Shown: positions 1 through 11,800 of the stretch, piece by piece
Numbering within the stretch: position 1 is the stretch's first letter
Layout: each line of letters starts with the position of its first letter
Assembly (NCBI GenBank): GCA_963922205.1
Contig: CAWUHX010000033.1
Span: forward strand, 992,001-1,056,000
DNA: 64,000 bases
From: Romanomermis culicivorax
Lineage: Eukaryota > Nematoda > Enoplea > Mermithida > Mermithidae
Reading direction: 5' to 3'
Notes under the pieces: model-generated
Seen by the model: the letters and a program-made list of their open reading frames with translations, nothing else
What the model was told of the DNA's origin: nothing
Database searches by the model: none
Made by a program: the position numbers and the translations under genes

Positions 1-1229
1 ATTATTACATAATATGTGACTTCTTTTCACCTCTTTGCAAGCAACATCACGAATATCCGGATATCCGAAGGTGCAAAAAACACGGATATCCGGACATGGA
101 AATTTTTCTGGAGCACATCACTAGTGCCCAACTTATTTTTCAGCTAACCATGTCAGTGAGATAAGAAAAAACTGTAAAAGAAAATAGTTCACGACGACTC
201 AAAGAGAAAAGGAATGCTGAGAGAATTTAAATTACTCTAGAATGGTTCAGGGGTTTAAATTAATTCAATTTTCGATTACGAATATGTAATATATATATAT
301 CTAGCAAGAATGTAAAGACTAGAGGGAATAAAGTCGAAACTTGTGTAAATTTTCCGTCGAAACATAATATGAACGATATTGACTTTTCTATTTGAATCAA
401 TCAAACACAAAAAGTAAGAATTCTAGTTTTAAGTCCGAATCTGACTGAATGAACAGTGATTATTCAGAATTTCTTTTCATTCATCAGTTATTGACAGCCT
501 ATAAAGTTAGCAGCAACGATACTAATACACTGTTCCGAGAGAAATCGTTCGCGTTAGGGTCAAATGTATACGAGTAGGTAATATTATATTCATTGACTCA
601 GCGCGAAGCACTGCTTTTTTCCACGAACTTTTTTCCCACGAATGTGGAAAGAGGTGAAATTTTTTTCCACATGTGAAAAATTTTTTGACGACAAGTTTTC
701 ATCTTAAAATCCCATGACTTACTAAAGAAACACATAAATATATGACTAGAAATTACAACGACGCCTCTACCACTGTTTTTTTCTGGCCGGCCTTCTCTCC
801 AAATAGAGAATAGGGTCAAAAAACTTTTCTCCATTTTCCAGAACTTGTTTTTCGCTTAAAAATGCTCATAGACGCTTTATTCAAGTGTTTTTGAGCTTTT
901 TAAAGCATTCAAATAATCAATTTTTTAAACATAATATCTTAAAAATTAGATTTAAATTTTGCGTTCATGAATTGTAATTTCTAAAAATTTATCATTTGAA
1001 AAATTTCAAGACCAGTAATTTGTTCGTAATCTTTCATGAATTTGGCCGAAAAGCTATGAGTCAAGAGCGTAGAAATTTTCCAACAATACTTCCATGAGCC
1101 TTTTGAATTCAATTTAGGTTAAGAAAAGAACAAACGCTTCAAAAATCTGAGAAAGTTGACGTGTTAATCTTTCTCAAAAAATCTGTAAAGGAAAAAATGC
1201 GGGTCTTCATTAAATATAAAAATACAATA
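1..1229. repeat. dispersed-repeat fragments, no gene
   Basis: This stretch holds no supportable gene. Positions about 130-620 are a plus-orientation copy of a dispersed repeat (family A here) that recurs at 1.56, 2.84, 3.74, 6.36, 18.84, 20.2 and 21.85 kb. Positions about 600-1200 belong to a second family (family B), recognised by runs such as tttttccacatg and by frayed GGCGCGAAGCGCC hairpins. The open frames here are interrupted repeat translations rich in Phe and Lys, without recognisable domains. Confidence 0.6.
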
Positions 1230-1421
1230 AGGTAAAGTGGGGCCTTGATCAGGGCCGACTTTGATCAGAGCATGACATTTGATAACTATTTGAGATCAGC
1301 AGGTCATTTTTGCTGCGTCGACATGTCTACACAGCAAAAATGACCTGCTGATCTCAAATAGTTATCAAATGCCGTGCTCTGATCAAAGTCGCCCCCTGAT
1401 CAAAGTCACCCCACTTTACCT
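1230..1421. mobile_element. hairpin MITE, Tigger-type ends (copy 1)
   Basis: The 192-bp segment is an almost perfect inverted repeat around a short centre near 1320. It begins AGGTAAAGTGGGG and ends CCCCACTTTACCT. The same terminal sequence bounds the relic transposon at 4798-6361 and a second hairpin at 4474-4649. The left flank is TA (1228-1229) and the right flank CA, consistent with a TA target duplication with one later mutation. No coding capacity; probably mobilised in trans by the pogo/Tigger-like family. Confidence 0.8.
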
Positions 1422-1559
1422 CACGCAAGATTGTCCATTAAACATGAAATGATACGTTTAAGATGATGAAAATTATTAAAGATTAAATGGTAAGTGAAGG
1501 TAGACATGCTAAAAGCCGCACCTGAGCCTGGTAATAAATAATAATGATTATTAAAGTTA

Positions 1560-4473
1560 TAACCGGCGCGGAGTGCCGAAAAATTTTGAGATTTGGACGC
1601 AGCGTTTTTTTTGTGCACGGACATTTGTGCCAATTGGCACAAACGGCCAAAAAAATTTGTGCCAATGGCACAAAAAAAATTTTTCTACTAGAAACATACT
1701 GAAAAACTGCGGAAAAGTTTTATGCCAAAAGTTTGATAAAAATTTAACGTTTAAAACGCATTAATTTTTCAAAAAAATCGTGCTCCTCAACCTATTCTTC
1801 AGCTAAACCATTTCAGTCAGATAAGAAAAAACTGTGCTAGAAAATATTTCACGACAACTCTAAAAGAAATGGAATGCTGACAAAATTGGACAGGAATTGA
1901 AATTGACAGGAAGTTCAAATTGATTCACTTCGACTTACGACCACCGTTTTTTTTCCTCGAAGATTTTTTCCACATGAGAACCGGACCCAAAATTTTTTTC
2001 CTCATTTTCCAAAAAATTTTCCTCATTTTTAAAAACGCTTATAATGTGGCTACGGATGCTTTTTTATGCATTTTATGAGCATACCCAAGCATTTTGTTGT
2101 TAGTCAGAAACCTGCAAAAATGAGGAAAAAAATTGAGAAAATTATGGTTATGTTAGTCAAAAAGAGCCCATGAAGAATATATTGGTGTTCTATAGGAGCG
2201 GATAAAGCAAGTTAACGATAGAGTTGTCATGAATTTATCCGCTATCAACATTACTGTGATTCCGATTAGAATCATCTAATTTTATTTAGTTCTTGGTCCG
2301 GCGCGGAGCGCCGGAAAAATTTTCAGGTTTTTATATTCTAAAACGCTGAAAAATAAATCTCTCCAACAGATAATTCGTGAACAAAAGTTTCAAAATCGCA
2401 GTCTAAAATGATGTCTTCAATTTCCACTTTCAATAAACGCAAAAGTTCAGATTGCAAACGTTTAAAAAATTCCAATCATCGAGAGAAAAAATTGGAAGAA
2501 TTGATGAAAAATCTCTCCTTTCGGCGACATAATTGACTGTAAAAGATTAGAAAATGAAACGAGCTAGCTTGATTGATAGAAACTGTTGAGCATTAATTCG
2601 TAAGTCGAAGTAGATATGCTAACGGCTGCGCCTGATAGAATATAGTTATCATTATACCCATGACCGGCGCGAAGCGCCGGAAAATTTTGAGATTTCGACC
2701 TTTTAAAGTCCACCAAAACGCATCTTTTCGGTTTAAAGTTCCCTAAAATTTTTTCCACAATGAGAACCATACCCAAAATTTTTTTCCTCATTTCGAAATT
2801 TTTTTCCTCAAAAGACCCCATTTGAGGAAAAAAACGGTGCTTACGACGAATATGAATTATCGATATATACATTTAGCAACACTGTAAAGACTAGGGAAAA
2901 TAAAGTTAAAAATTGTGTAAATTTTCGGCCGAAATGCGACGATATCGATTTTTCTATTCGAATCAATCAAACACAAAAAGTAAGAATTTCAGTCATTGAC
3001 AGCCTATAAATTGTGCGGAAGCGATACTAATACACTGTTCGGAGAAAAATCGTTCGCGTTCGGGCGAGTCAAAAACAGAAATAAGAAATATTATGTTCAT
3101 TGACTCGGCGCGAAGCGCCGAAAATTTTTTGTATTTTCAGCCTCTAAAACGTCTAAAAATCAAGGAAATTTAATGTTCGATCAGCCAAAAATTTTGTGCC
3201 AATTGGCACAAACGCTCAAAAATTTTTGTGCCATTCCAAATTTTTTTGTGCCAAAAACCATGTTTTGGCACAAAAAAACACTGGTTAAAACCAATAATAC
3301 GCACATACCAGCGCTTTTTTGTGCACGGACATTTGCGCCAATTGGCACAAGAGGCCAAACAAATTTGTGCCAATGGCACAAAAAAAAATTTTCTACTAGA
3401 AACATATACTGAAAACTGTGGAAAGATTTTGGGCCAAAAGTTTGATAAAAATATAAATTAAGGCTAAGTTTAACCGCATTAATTTTTTGTAAAAATCGTG
3501 CCCTGCCCAGCCTTACCTATTTTTCAGCTAATCATGTCAGTGAGATGAGAAAAAACTGTGCAAGAAAATAGTTCGCGGCGACTCAAAAGGAAATGAAATG
3601 CCGAGAAAATTAGGGCTCTAGAATTGATGATCAAATTGATTAAATTTTCGACTACGAATATCTATATAATATTTATTAACAATGTAAATACTAGAGGAAA
3701 TAACGTGTAAAATTTTGTGGATTTTCGGCAGTGTTATTTTTTTGTGCCAAAACATGGTTTTTGGCACAAAAAAATTTGGAATGGCACAAAAATTTTGAGC
3801 GTTTGTGCCAATTGGCACAAAAATTTTGGGTGGTCAAACATTAAATTTCCTTAATTTTTAGACGTTTCAGGGGCTGAAAATGCAAAAAAATTTCGGCGCT
3901 TCGCGCCGCGCCGAGTCAATGGATATAATGTTTCCTATTCGTATATTTGACCCGAACGCGAACGATTTCTCTACGAACAGTGTATTAGTACTGTTGCAGC
4001 AAACTTTATAGGCTGTCAAGACTGATGAGTGAAAAGAAATTCTGAATATTCTCTGCGAATTCAGTCAGATTCGGATTTAAAACTGGAATTCTTACTTTTT
4101 GTGTTGATTGATTCAAATAGAAAAACCGATATCGTTGATAATCGTACAATGTTTGGATCGAAAATTTACAGAATTTTTGACTTTATTTTCTCTAGTCTTT
4201 ACATTGTTGTTAAATATACATACATAGATATTCGTAGTCGAAAATTGAATCAATTTGAACTTCCTGAACAATTCTAGAGCTATTTAAATTTTTTCAGCAT
4301 TCCATTTTTTTGGGTTTTCGTGAACAATTTTGTTGCACAGTTTTTTCTTGTCTCACTGACATGCTTAGCTGAAAAATAAGTTGGGCACGATTTTTACAAA
4401 AATTAATCCGTTAAACGTTAAACCAAAACCCTTATCAAACTTTCGCCCTAAAACTTTTCCGCAGTCTTCAGTG
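1560..4473. repeat. nested dispersed repeats, families A and B
   Basis: Overlapping copies of family A (1.56-1.94 and 2.84-3.74 kb on plus, 3.74-4.47 kb on minus) surround family B pieces at 1.94-2.85 kb. Family A carries two signatures: the 18-bp perfect palindrome TTGTGCCAATTGGCACAA (1625, 3194, 3803, and 4706 beyond the MITE) and hairpins of the GGCGCGAAGCGCC type. The opposing copies meet at about 3.74 kb as a head-to-head inverted pair. Open frames of 60-100 codons across these tracts are repeat shadows. Confidence 0.7.
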
Positions 4474-4649
4474 AGGTAAAGTGGGGTGACTTTGATCAGA
4501 GTATGGCATTTGATAACTATTTGAGATCAGCACGTCATTTTCACTGTGTAGGCAACCTCACAGCAGGGGATCTACTCAGCAAAAATGACCTGCTGATCTC
4601 AAATAGTTATCAAATGTCATACTCTGATCAAAGTCACCCCACTTTACCT
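4474..4649. mobile_element. hairpin MITE, Tigger-type ends (copy 2)
   Basis: A 176-bp inverted repeat with the same ends as the element at 1230-1421 and near-identical arms. It interrupts a minus-orientation family A copy. The uninterrupted repeat reads ...cagtatg..., and here the flanks are TG on the left and TA on the right. That fits insertion at TA with one point change in the left duplicate. Confidence 0.8.
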
Positions 4650-4797
4650 TATGTTTCTAGTAAAAAAAAATTTTTTGTGCCATTGGCACAAATTTTTCTG
4701 GCCTCTTGTGCCAATTGGCACAAATATCCGTGCAAAAAAAACGCTGATTTTCGGTCCGAACATTGCACCAATTATGTCGATTTTTCTGTTTGAATTA

Positions 4798-6361
4798 AGG
4801 TAAAGTGGGGTAACTTTGGCCACGGGGTAACTTTGGTCAATTTCACTTGAAACATCGCCGAATTTTTTCTCTGTAAGATATGCAGATACAACTTGGCACA
4901 CTAATGTCTGAGTGATCAGTGCATGCTACTGTCAAAAGAAATTGAAATCCAAATAAAATTGAGAAATTTGTGGGTCAACAAAGTTGAAATTTTTTTTCAT
5001 GAAAATTTTCAAATTGAAAAAAATTTGGGTTTCACTCATCCACTGCGCTCAAAACTTTCACTAACAATTAAGCGTCTTTAGAGAGTTTCCCTTTTCTGTT
5101 TTGTATAAAAAAATAACTACCCATTTTCGAGCAAAAAAATCGGTCCAAAAGCGGGAAACTTTGGTCAGTTGGCGGGAAACTTTGGTCAGGGTGGGTAACT
5201 TTGGTCAAATTAAAATTTTTTGTGCCACACATTTTTCTACTTATAGTAACTTCATCTTACTTATTTTTCATTCGAATTATTTTATCCTGTATATAATTTT
5301 CATGGATTAGGTACATCACAGTATGGTCAGGCATTACAAAAGAAAGCCTGATGCGCGCAAATACCTGACTAATTACTCAACAGAAAATCTCGAAAAGGCC
5401 ACAGCAGCTGAAGAATCGCTACTCATCAAACTGGTCAAATCTGTCACTGTTGTGAGCGTGCCATTCACAAAAGATAGCCTTATCACAATGATTGACAGTT
5501 ATCTACACGAAAACAAGCCGGAACTGTTCAAGGAAAAGAAGACCGTAGGACGTGAGTGGTTTCATTCATTCTTGAAACGTCATGGAAATGCATTATCCGA
5601 AAGAATTCCACAAAATTTGCCAGCTGTCTGGGCAAAAGCGTTGACACAATTTGTCACCAGTAAATAGTACGACTCATTCGAATCCACCGTAAAAAAATTG
5701 GCGTTAGATTTGAAACCCGAATGTATATCGAATGTTGATGTGACAAGATTGAGCACAGATGTTGGCTGCAGCTAAGTTTTGTGTGTCGTTATTAAATTTT
5801 GAACGATTGATATTTTCATTTTCATTCATATTGATATTTTCATGTACCTCTTACCTTGCTGTATCTGAATACACAATATTTTTCACGTCAGGCACATTTT
5901 TAGGTCAATTGACCAAAGTTACCCACCATAGGGACAGCCGGGAGTAGATTTACAAAAACTTTTTTGCTGTTGATGATATTCATCATTTTCAGCTGAAATT
6001 TTGTGACAATAAAGGTCGATGGTTATGTTACCTCATATCCAAAATTTGTTTTGTTACGTTCTATCTGTGGTGAGATATAAAGATTTTACTTGTCGAAAAA
6101 GTAACTTGAACAGAAATTATAATGGCGACCAAAGTTGACCACCATGGTGGGTAACATTGGTCAAAAAGTGAGCTCTTTTCAACGATCAATGGTAGGTTAA
6201 ATATGCATGCTACTTATGAAATGATGTGTTTAATCGATTTGTCTGACATTTTTGACATATGAGTTCAATGAAACATTTTAACAAATTCCCTATGTATGAC
6301 AAGTTATATGTTGGAGAAGTCGAATTGACTCAATTTTGACCAAAGTTACCCCACTTTACCT
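4798..6361 (+). mobile_element. relic pogo/Tigger-like DNA transposon
   Basis: The 1,564-bp element is bounded by terminal inverted repeats beginning AGGTAAAGTGGGGTAACTTT and is flanked on both sides by TA (4796-4797 and 6362-6363). It sits inside a family A repeat whose sequence resumes exactly after the element (gaat... / ...atcaaacac). Near both ends the motif ggtaactttggtc recurs several times, giving sub-terminal repeats that could be transposase sites. It encodes a broken CENP-B/Tigger-type transposase at 5323-5775. The TA duplication and the transposase type agree with each other. Confidence 0.85.
5323..5775 (+). pseudogene. Tigger/CENP-B-type transposase fragment
   Basis: The ATG at 5323 opens 114 codons to a TAG at 5665-5667, and recognisable sequence continues in the same frame to a TAA at 5773. 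Residues 1-30 (MVRHYKRKPDARKYL...) match the start of psq-type HTH domains of Tigger/jerky transposases. Residues about 78-105 (GREWFHSFLKRH...) match the CENP-B DNA-binding HTH. Beyond the stop, NVDVTRLSTD resembles the first catalytic block NxDETGFSTD of the DDE domain; the Asp is kept but the adjacent Glu and Gly are changed. The remaining DDE domain (about 200 residues in intact relatives) is absent. It is a dead gene, so the element can only have moved in trans. Confidence 0.75.
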
Positions 6362-6363
6362 TA

Positions 6364-6900
6364 ATCAAACACAGAAAGTAAGAATTTCAGTTCAGTTTTA
6401 AATCCGAATCTGACTGAATGAACAGAGAATATTCAGAATTTCTTTTCATTCATCAGTCATTGACAGCGTATGAAGTTTGCTGCAACAATACTGGTACACT
6501 GTTCGAGGAGAAATCGTTCGCGTTCGGGTCAAATATTACGAGTAGGAAATATTATTATATTCATTGATTCGGCGCAGAGCGCCGAAAAATTTTTGTTTTT
6601 TCAGTCCTTGAAACGTCTAGAAATCAAGGAAATTTAATGTTTGATCAGCCAAAAATTTTGTGCCAATTGGCACAAACGCTCAAAATTTTTTGTGCCATTC
6701 CAATTTTTTTGTGCCAAAAACCATGTTTTGACACAAAAAAAACACTGGTTTCTTTAACTAACAACTTCATTTGGAAAAGCCTAAGGAAAATTTTAAACTG
6801 GAAAATTTTCAGTATATTTCCTCTTCAAAACGCATATAATGCATTTTCAACATCTCAAAAATTTTGATCAACCAACAAGGGGGCGGTAATTTCGGCTAAT
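6364..6900 (+). repeat. family A repeat, right half after Tigger insertion
   Basis: This is the continuation of the repeat split by the transposon at 4798-6361. It reads on from atcaaacacagaaag to the GGCGCAGAGCGCC hairpin near 6570 and the TTGTGCCAATTGGCACAA palindrome at 6658. It has no coding potential of its own. Confidence 0.65.
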
Positions 6901-8852
6901 CAAGGGCTAACGCTTTGTCCCTAATGCTTTGTGTCGCCGAATGTACAATTTTCTATATACAGTAAAGTGAGCAGGTGACCGGCATGTTTTGATAAATTTA
7001 GTACCTGCTCTATGGACTGAAAATACCTCAAGTCAAATTGTTCACTCCAAAAGAATTGGCCGTCGGACTTTTCCGACTTTCGCAAAAATTATTACCAAAT
7101 CCATTTTGCGCAACAAATATTAAAAATGATGAAATAAAATGCACGCAGTGTTTTGGAATGATCGATAGATGAGGTCGCAGCGCAACTACTATTTAAAATT
7201 TCGGTGCAATTTCAATTTTCTCGCAATTTTCAACCATTCATCGCGATTGATTTCTTGATCAGTGTTTTTATCAAATTTGAAGAATGGCAAAAATAAAAGT
7301 ATTTAAGATCACAATATTTTGAAAGTAGGCTTTCTCCGGTTAAAATTATGAAAGGTTAATTGATTTGACTCCAAAACTTGTAGCTGAATTAATTACAAAA
7401 ATATTAAAAAGTGGTACTTTGCATTTCGGTTCCATTCCTTTGAAACTTCGACCTGCATTTATCATTCAAAATAAATGGAATTTTAAAGTACGATTTTATT
7501 GTACCGACAGTTTATACAATTGAATTTATAATACAAACTTTGTAAAAATAATAATGTTTTTCGAGCCTGCGAATTGCAAAAAATTACAAATTCCTATTTG
7601 TTGCGCAAAACCATTCTATATTTCGTTGATCCATAAAAATTTCACAAGAAATCAATGGTTCGAATGAGTCATAATTACACTACTAGGCGAAACTAACCCT
7701 CAAAAATTCGCTTCCGGGACGCGTCTTTTTCGGCAGCACAAAGAAAACTTTCATCTTTCTTAATAATTGACATTCATGCAATAACTGTCAATCATGGTTT
7801 TTCCATAATGTGTAGTGGATATGCACTTTTTTTGACATACAGTATGACAACAGTTGACCTTTCGTTTATATCTGGTAAATAATGTGTGCTTTCTATAGGG
7901 AGGTAAGAAGGAAGCCTCAGCAAAATTCTTTGGCTTTGTGTGACACAAGCACATGGCCTGTCAATTTTATTGTCGGTATAGTGTGCTTTTCGTGTCCTGG
8001 GTGCGTCCCGGATGCGTTCTGGACGCGACCGCCATAGAGGGTTAGTTTTGCCGGTAATGTACTGCGATATTGCATGAACAGACGGAATATGTAACAATTT
8101 AACTTTGGTGAGGCATGGGTGAGCTTTAAGAGGGTTTTACAACAGTTTCGAAAATCCACGTGAATCATTCAGGCCATTTGGGGGAGGGTCGGTGAAACCA
8201 CAACTTGGGTGGGGCTCTAATATCCCAATCTCGCTATCACATTATGCCTGAATATGAATGTAGAAGTCCAGCGGGTCGACCTTTCATTATAACATGTGTC
8301 CAACTTTGTCACCAAACTTCAAATTCGAATGAATATCATGGAATTTCATCAAAGAATAATCAGTTTACGTTGAAGTAGAAGAACTTTTGCTGAAACACTG
8401 AAATTTTTGGCATAAAATAAGAACACAATTTCTGTATTTCGTCTCATCTGTACGATTTTCTTAATATTCAGTCCACGCACTGATCGATATTATATTGAGC
8501 TCATGTTGAAAGTTGAAAAAAATTTCCCGCCAATAACTTTGGATGCTCAACAAGAATAATAATATCGCACATAATGTATAAATTATTCATCCGCAATTAA
8601 ACGTGGCGATTAACCGGGCAACAAAGAAATCAATACGCGAAATAAAAAGTTGTGTGTGTATATGACAGGGACCGTGTACAATATTTTTCAGGAGTAAATC
8701 AAACGACAACTTACTGAAAAACTTAAATAATTGAGTCCCCAAAGACGACCCCTGTATAAATATGAAGTTATAAATGCACGATAAACTAGCATTATAGACA
8801 TTCACACTCAAAATTTCGAAGCAATGGTCGATAAAATGAAGGAAAAACTACT
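6901..8852. other. intergenic, largely unique sequence
   Basis: No recognisable coding sequence, and the repeats that fill the flanks are mostly absent. The part next to 8853 should contain the 3' untranslated region of the FBXL gene read on the minus strand. Short open frames at 7.76-8.17 kb and 8.59-8.81 kb show no family resemblance. Confidence 0.5.
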
Positions 8853-11800
8853 TCATAGAACGTTACAGCATCGACAGTAACGGCGTCGCGGTGGACCGGC
8901 TGGTATATTAGGCGGAGTAGCTGGTGCGAAATATGCGTGAACCATTACGTTGGGCAGGTGTTGCTAAAATTAACGACGCGAAGCGTGTGAAATTCAGGCG
9001 GTATAGACGTTCAAGAATAGAACTAGAACTTTAACGAGGAAAATGTGTGTCTGTGGAGAGGACAGTCCGCGCCAATGAGTTTACTCCAGAATTATTTCCA
9101 AAATTATGGTCTTTTAAACTCATTCAGAGTCGTCAACGAAATATTTTTGAACGAATAAGTTTCATTGCTTCGCACAATGTTATGCTGATCATGACCACGG
9201 TCGAGTAATGAAATATAAAAACTAAAAACCGAAGATTGCCTATGCAAAAAATTAAGAATTCTAAAAATGCGTATTTCAGACCAACAGAAACTGCATCAAA
9301 AATTTCACAGTACTCCAATAAAGAATCATACTTTGAATTTTTTAATGCCTCCTCGACTTATTTGCTGGCAATCGTACAGTTCTACGCGTTCTAACGTTCT
9401 ACATTCCCTCAAATATCCAAGAGAATGGTCAGTAATTAACGGGCAGTTATCTAAATCTAAAATTTTCAGTTTGTCGTTCATACACAAACCCATGGCCAAC
9501 TGTTTGATACCGTCGTCGGTAATCAATTCGCAGTGAGACAAGCCCTGAAGAAAATTTTTTAAACACCAACCCTATACAAACGGAGTCTTTTCTCGGGGCA
9601 TATTCCTTGTAAATGCGAAAATTCAGAAGTATTCAAAACTCCGAAAAATAATCTAAGTTTTAAACCAAATGCAAATGTCTTATTTTTAGATAGTTTCTCA
9701 TGGCTAGGCTTTTTACCAATTCTACAACGTTTGGGCAACCGGTAGCCAAATGACCGAGTGTGTTGTCGGTAACCTGCACGAATAAACAAAATTTAGAGTA
9801 GTACACACGTGCCATAATGCTTGCACTTTTCAGTACTTGGCTACAGTCTTCCAAATCCATTCTTTCCAAATTGTGACAATTTTTAGCTAAAGCGTGAAAG
9901 CCAGCGTCCGTTAAGTGATGGCAGCTGGAAACTTCAAGATCCCTGGAAAAGTTGTACTATTCAGCATAACAAAAAATACAGGTTTCCTAGTGCTTCATAG
10001 GACGAAAATTTCTTACCCAGATACCCGTTTATCTATTACCCGAGTATGTATTATAATAATCACATATAATTAAGTATTCAATGGCATATAAGTAGTAACA
10101 TATACTCTGAGGTGGAGACTGGCATTAAGAAGATCAGCAAAATTAATAACGCAGCTCGTTTAGGCCTGTTCCTGATTGTTTTCGCACAGGGCGGGTTGCA
10201 ATATGCATCTTGGGGAAAAATTTGGTTGCAAAGATAAACTTTTAGTTGCTCACTCTACATCAGAGAAATGATTAAAAGCTACTTCCCTCGTATTTCATTC
10301 AATTCGTGTTGGTTTTAGACTTTTACAAGTGAATTTCCGGAATTTCGGAAGAAAAATGAAAGATTGAAAAAATGTTGTAGTGGTACGTCCGGCTGTTCAT
10401 TACACGGCATGCCCCGCACTCACCACCACCACCACTACAACCACAATTTCCGAACGAACGCCTGGCGGCGGTAAATTTTGATTCCGAGGCCTCTAAAACG
10501 TCAGCAAGATCATTTTTAGCACATTCTTCTGCACCTATCAATGATCGATCGTGATCCTTACGCCATTAGCTTGGCGAGAGAGGTCAAACATATTTCTCCA
10601 TGTTTGATCTAATATATATTGAGCCTGTAATTTTTCGATCATAATTATGCATCAAAAGAGATCGTTTTCATATAATCTGAAGCATGAAAAAGCGCCATAC
10701 GTATTTTACTTCTGACTTGAATATTTTGAATTTTGATATCCTATAGCGCTGGAAAATGAATGAAGCAATGAACGAATTTCTATGTTTTCTTTCTTTCCAT
10801 CTCTAATTTCTTTCATTTTTTCTTTCTTTTCACTATTCTTTTATCTTTTCAATATCGATTTCCCGGATGGAAGATCAAATTTTTAAGTGAATTCAATAAG
10901 TTTTCAGCTGGACAAACTAAAATTCAAAAATTAGGCAAGCAACCAAGAACTCGGATTCTTCAGCCGGCAAGAACTTCTGCCATTCTGCCTCGCTGACGTT
11001 TTTCCATTCATTTTTCAAATGCAAAAACTTTATCTTCACGGAAGCCGAAAGTTCTAAACGACCACAAAACTATTTTGCAAAAATAATCAAAAAAAATCTT
11101 GCTTTTCGTTAAATACGTCAAAAAATACAAGATCCATAACATGCTGATGTTTAAAGGCTATAAGTATAAGCTAGGCCGACATTTTCAAGCCGTGCAACAG
11201 GAATAATGCCGAGAATCATAATGGATTTGAAAATTTCCCGTATTATTCTTTTTGAAACGCATAGAAATACATTTCTTGACAGGAAATCCTATAATCTAAT
11301 CAAAAAGACCGTCAAGATTTAGGTCGCGCTGTACAACTTGCTGAACAAATTTGGTTGCATACTCCGAAAATTGGTTGTTGTGTGCAAAAAACCCTGTCTG
11401 TTCCGTCTCGTTTCTAAAACAGGTATATGTATGTAGCTTACACAAGCTGATGTGTATTGTCCTCTGCTTGTATAGGTATAGTGTAAACGCTGAGACGGGC
11501 CGTTATAGTTCAGTATGCACTCGGTACGTTTCTAGACATGCATGAACAACATTCAACACTATCTACTTCGCTTTTTTTACTACAATCAACCCAAATTTAT
11601 CCGCGGGTAGCGTTTCTATGATTCTACTCGGGTACCAGAGTATACACGGGTAATTCTGATACCCGGTATGAAGCTCAATGGGTGTCTGAGAAAACAGAAG
11701 GAAAGCATGTCTCGCACTAATTTCTTCATTTAAAAAGGACTGGAACAAACGTGCGAGCTATCTAGTTTTGATAATTTGCATACAATGTTCGATGTGAAAC

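Noticed and set aside
4796-6365. piggyBac-type insertion at TTAA
   Set aside because: The flanks can be read as TTAA, but the two MITE copies with the same ends fit TA only and the transposase is CENP-B/Tigger-like, so TA is the better call.
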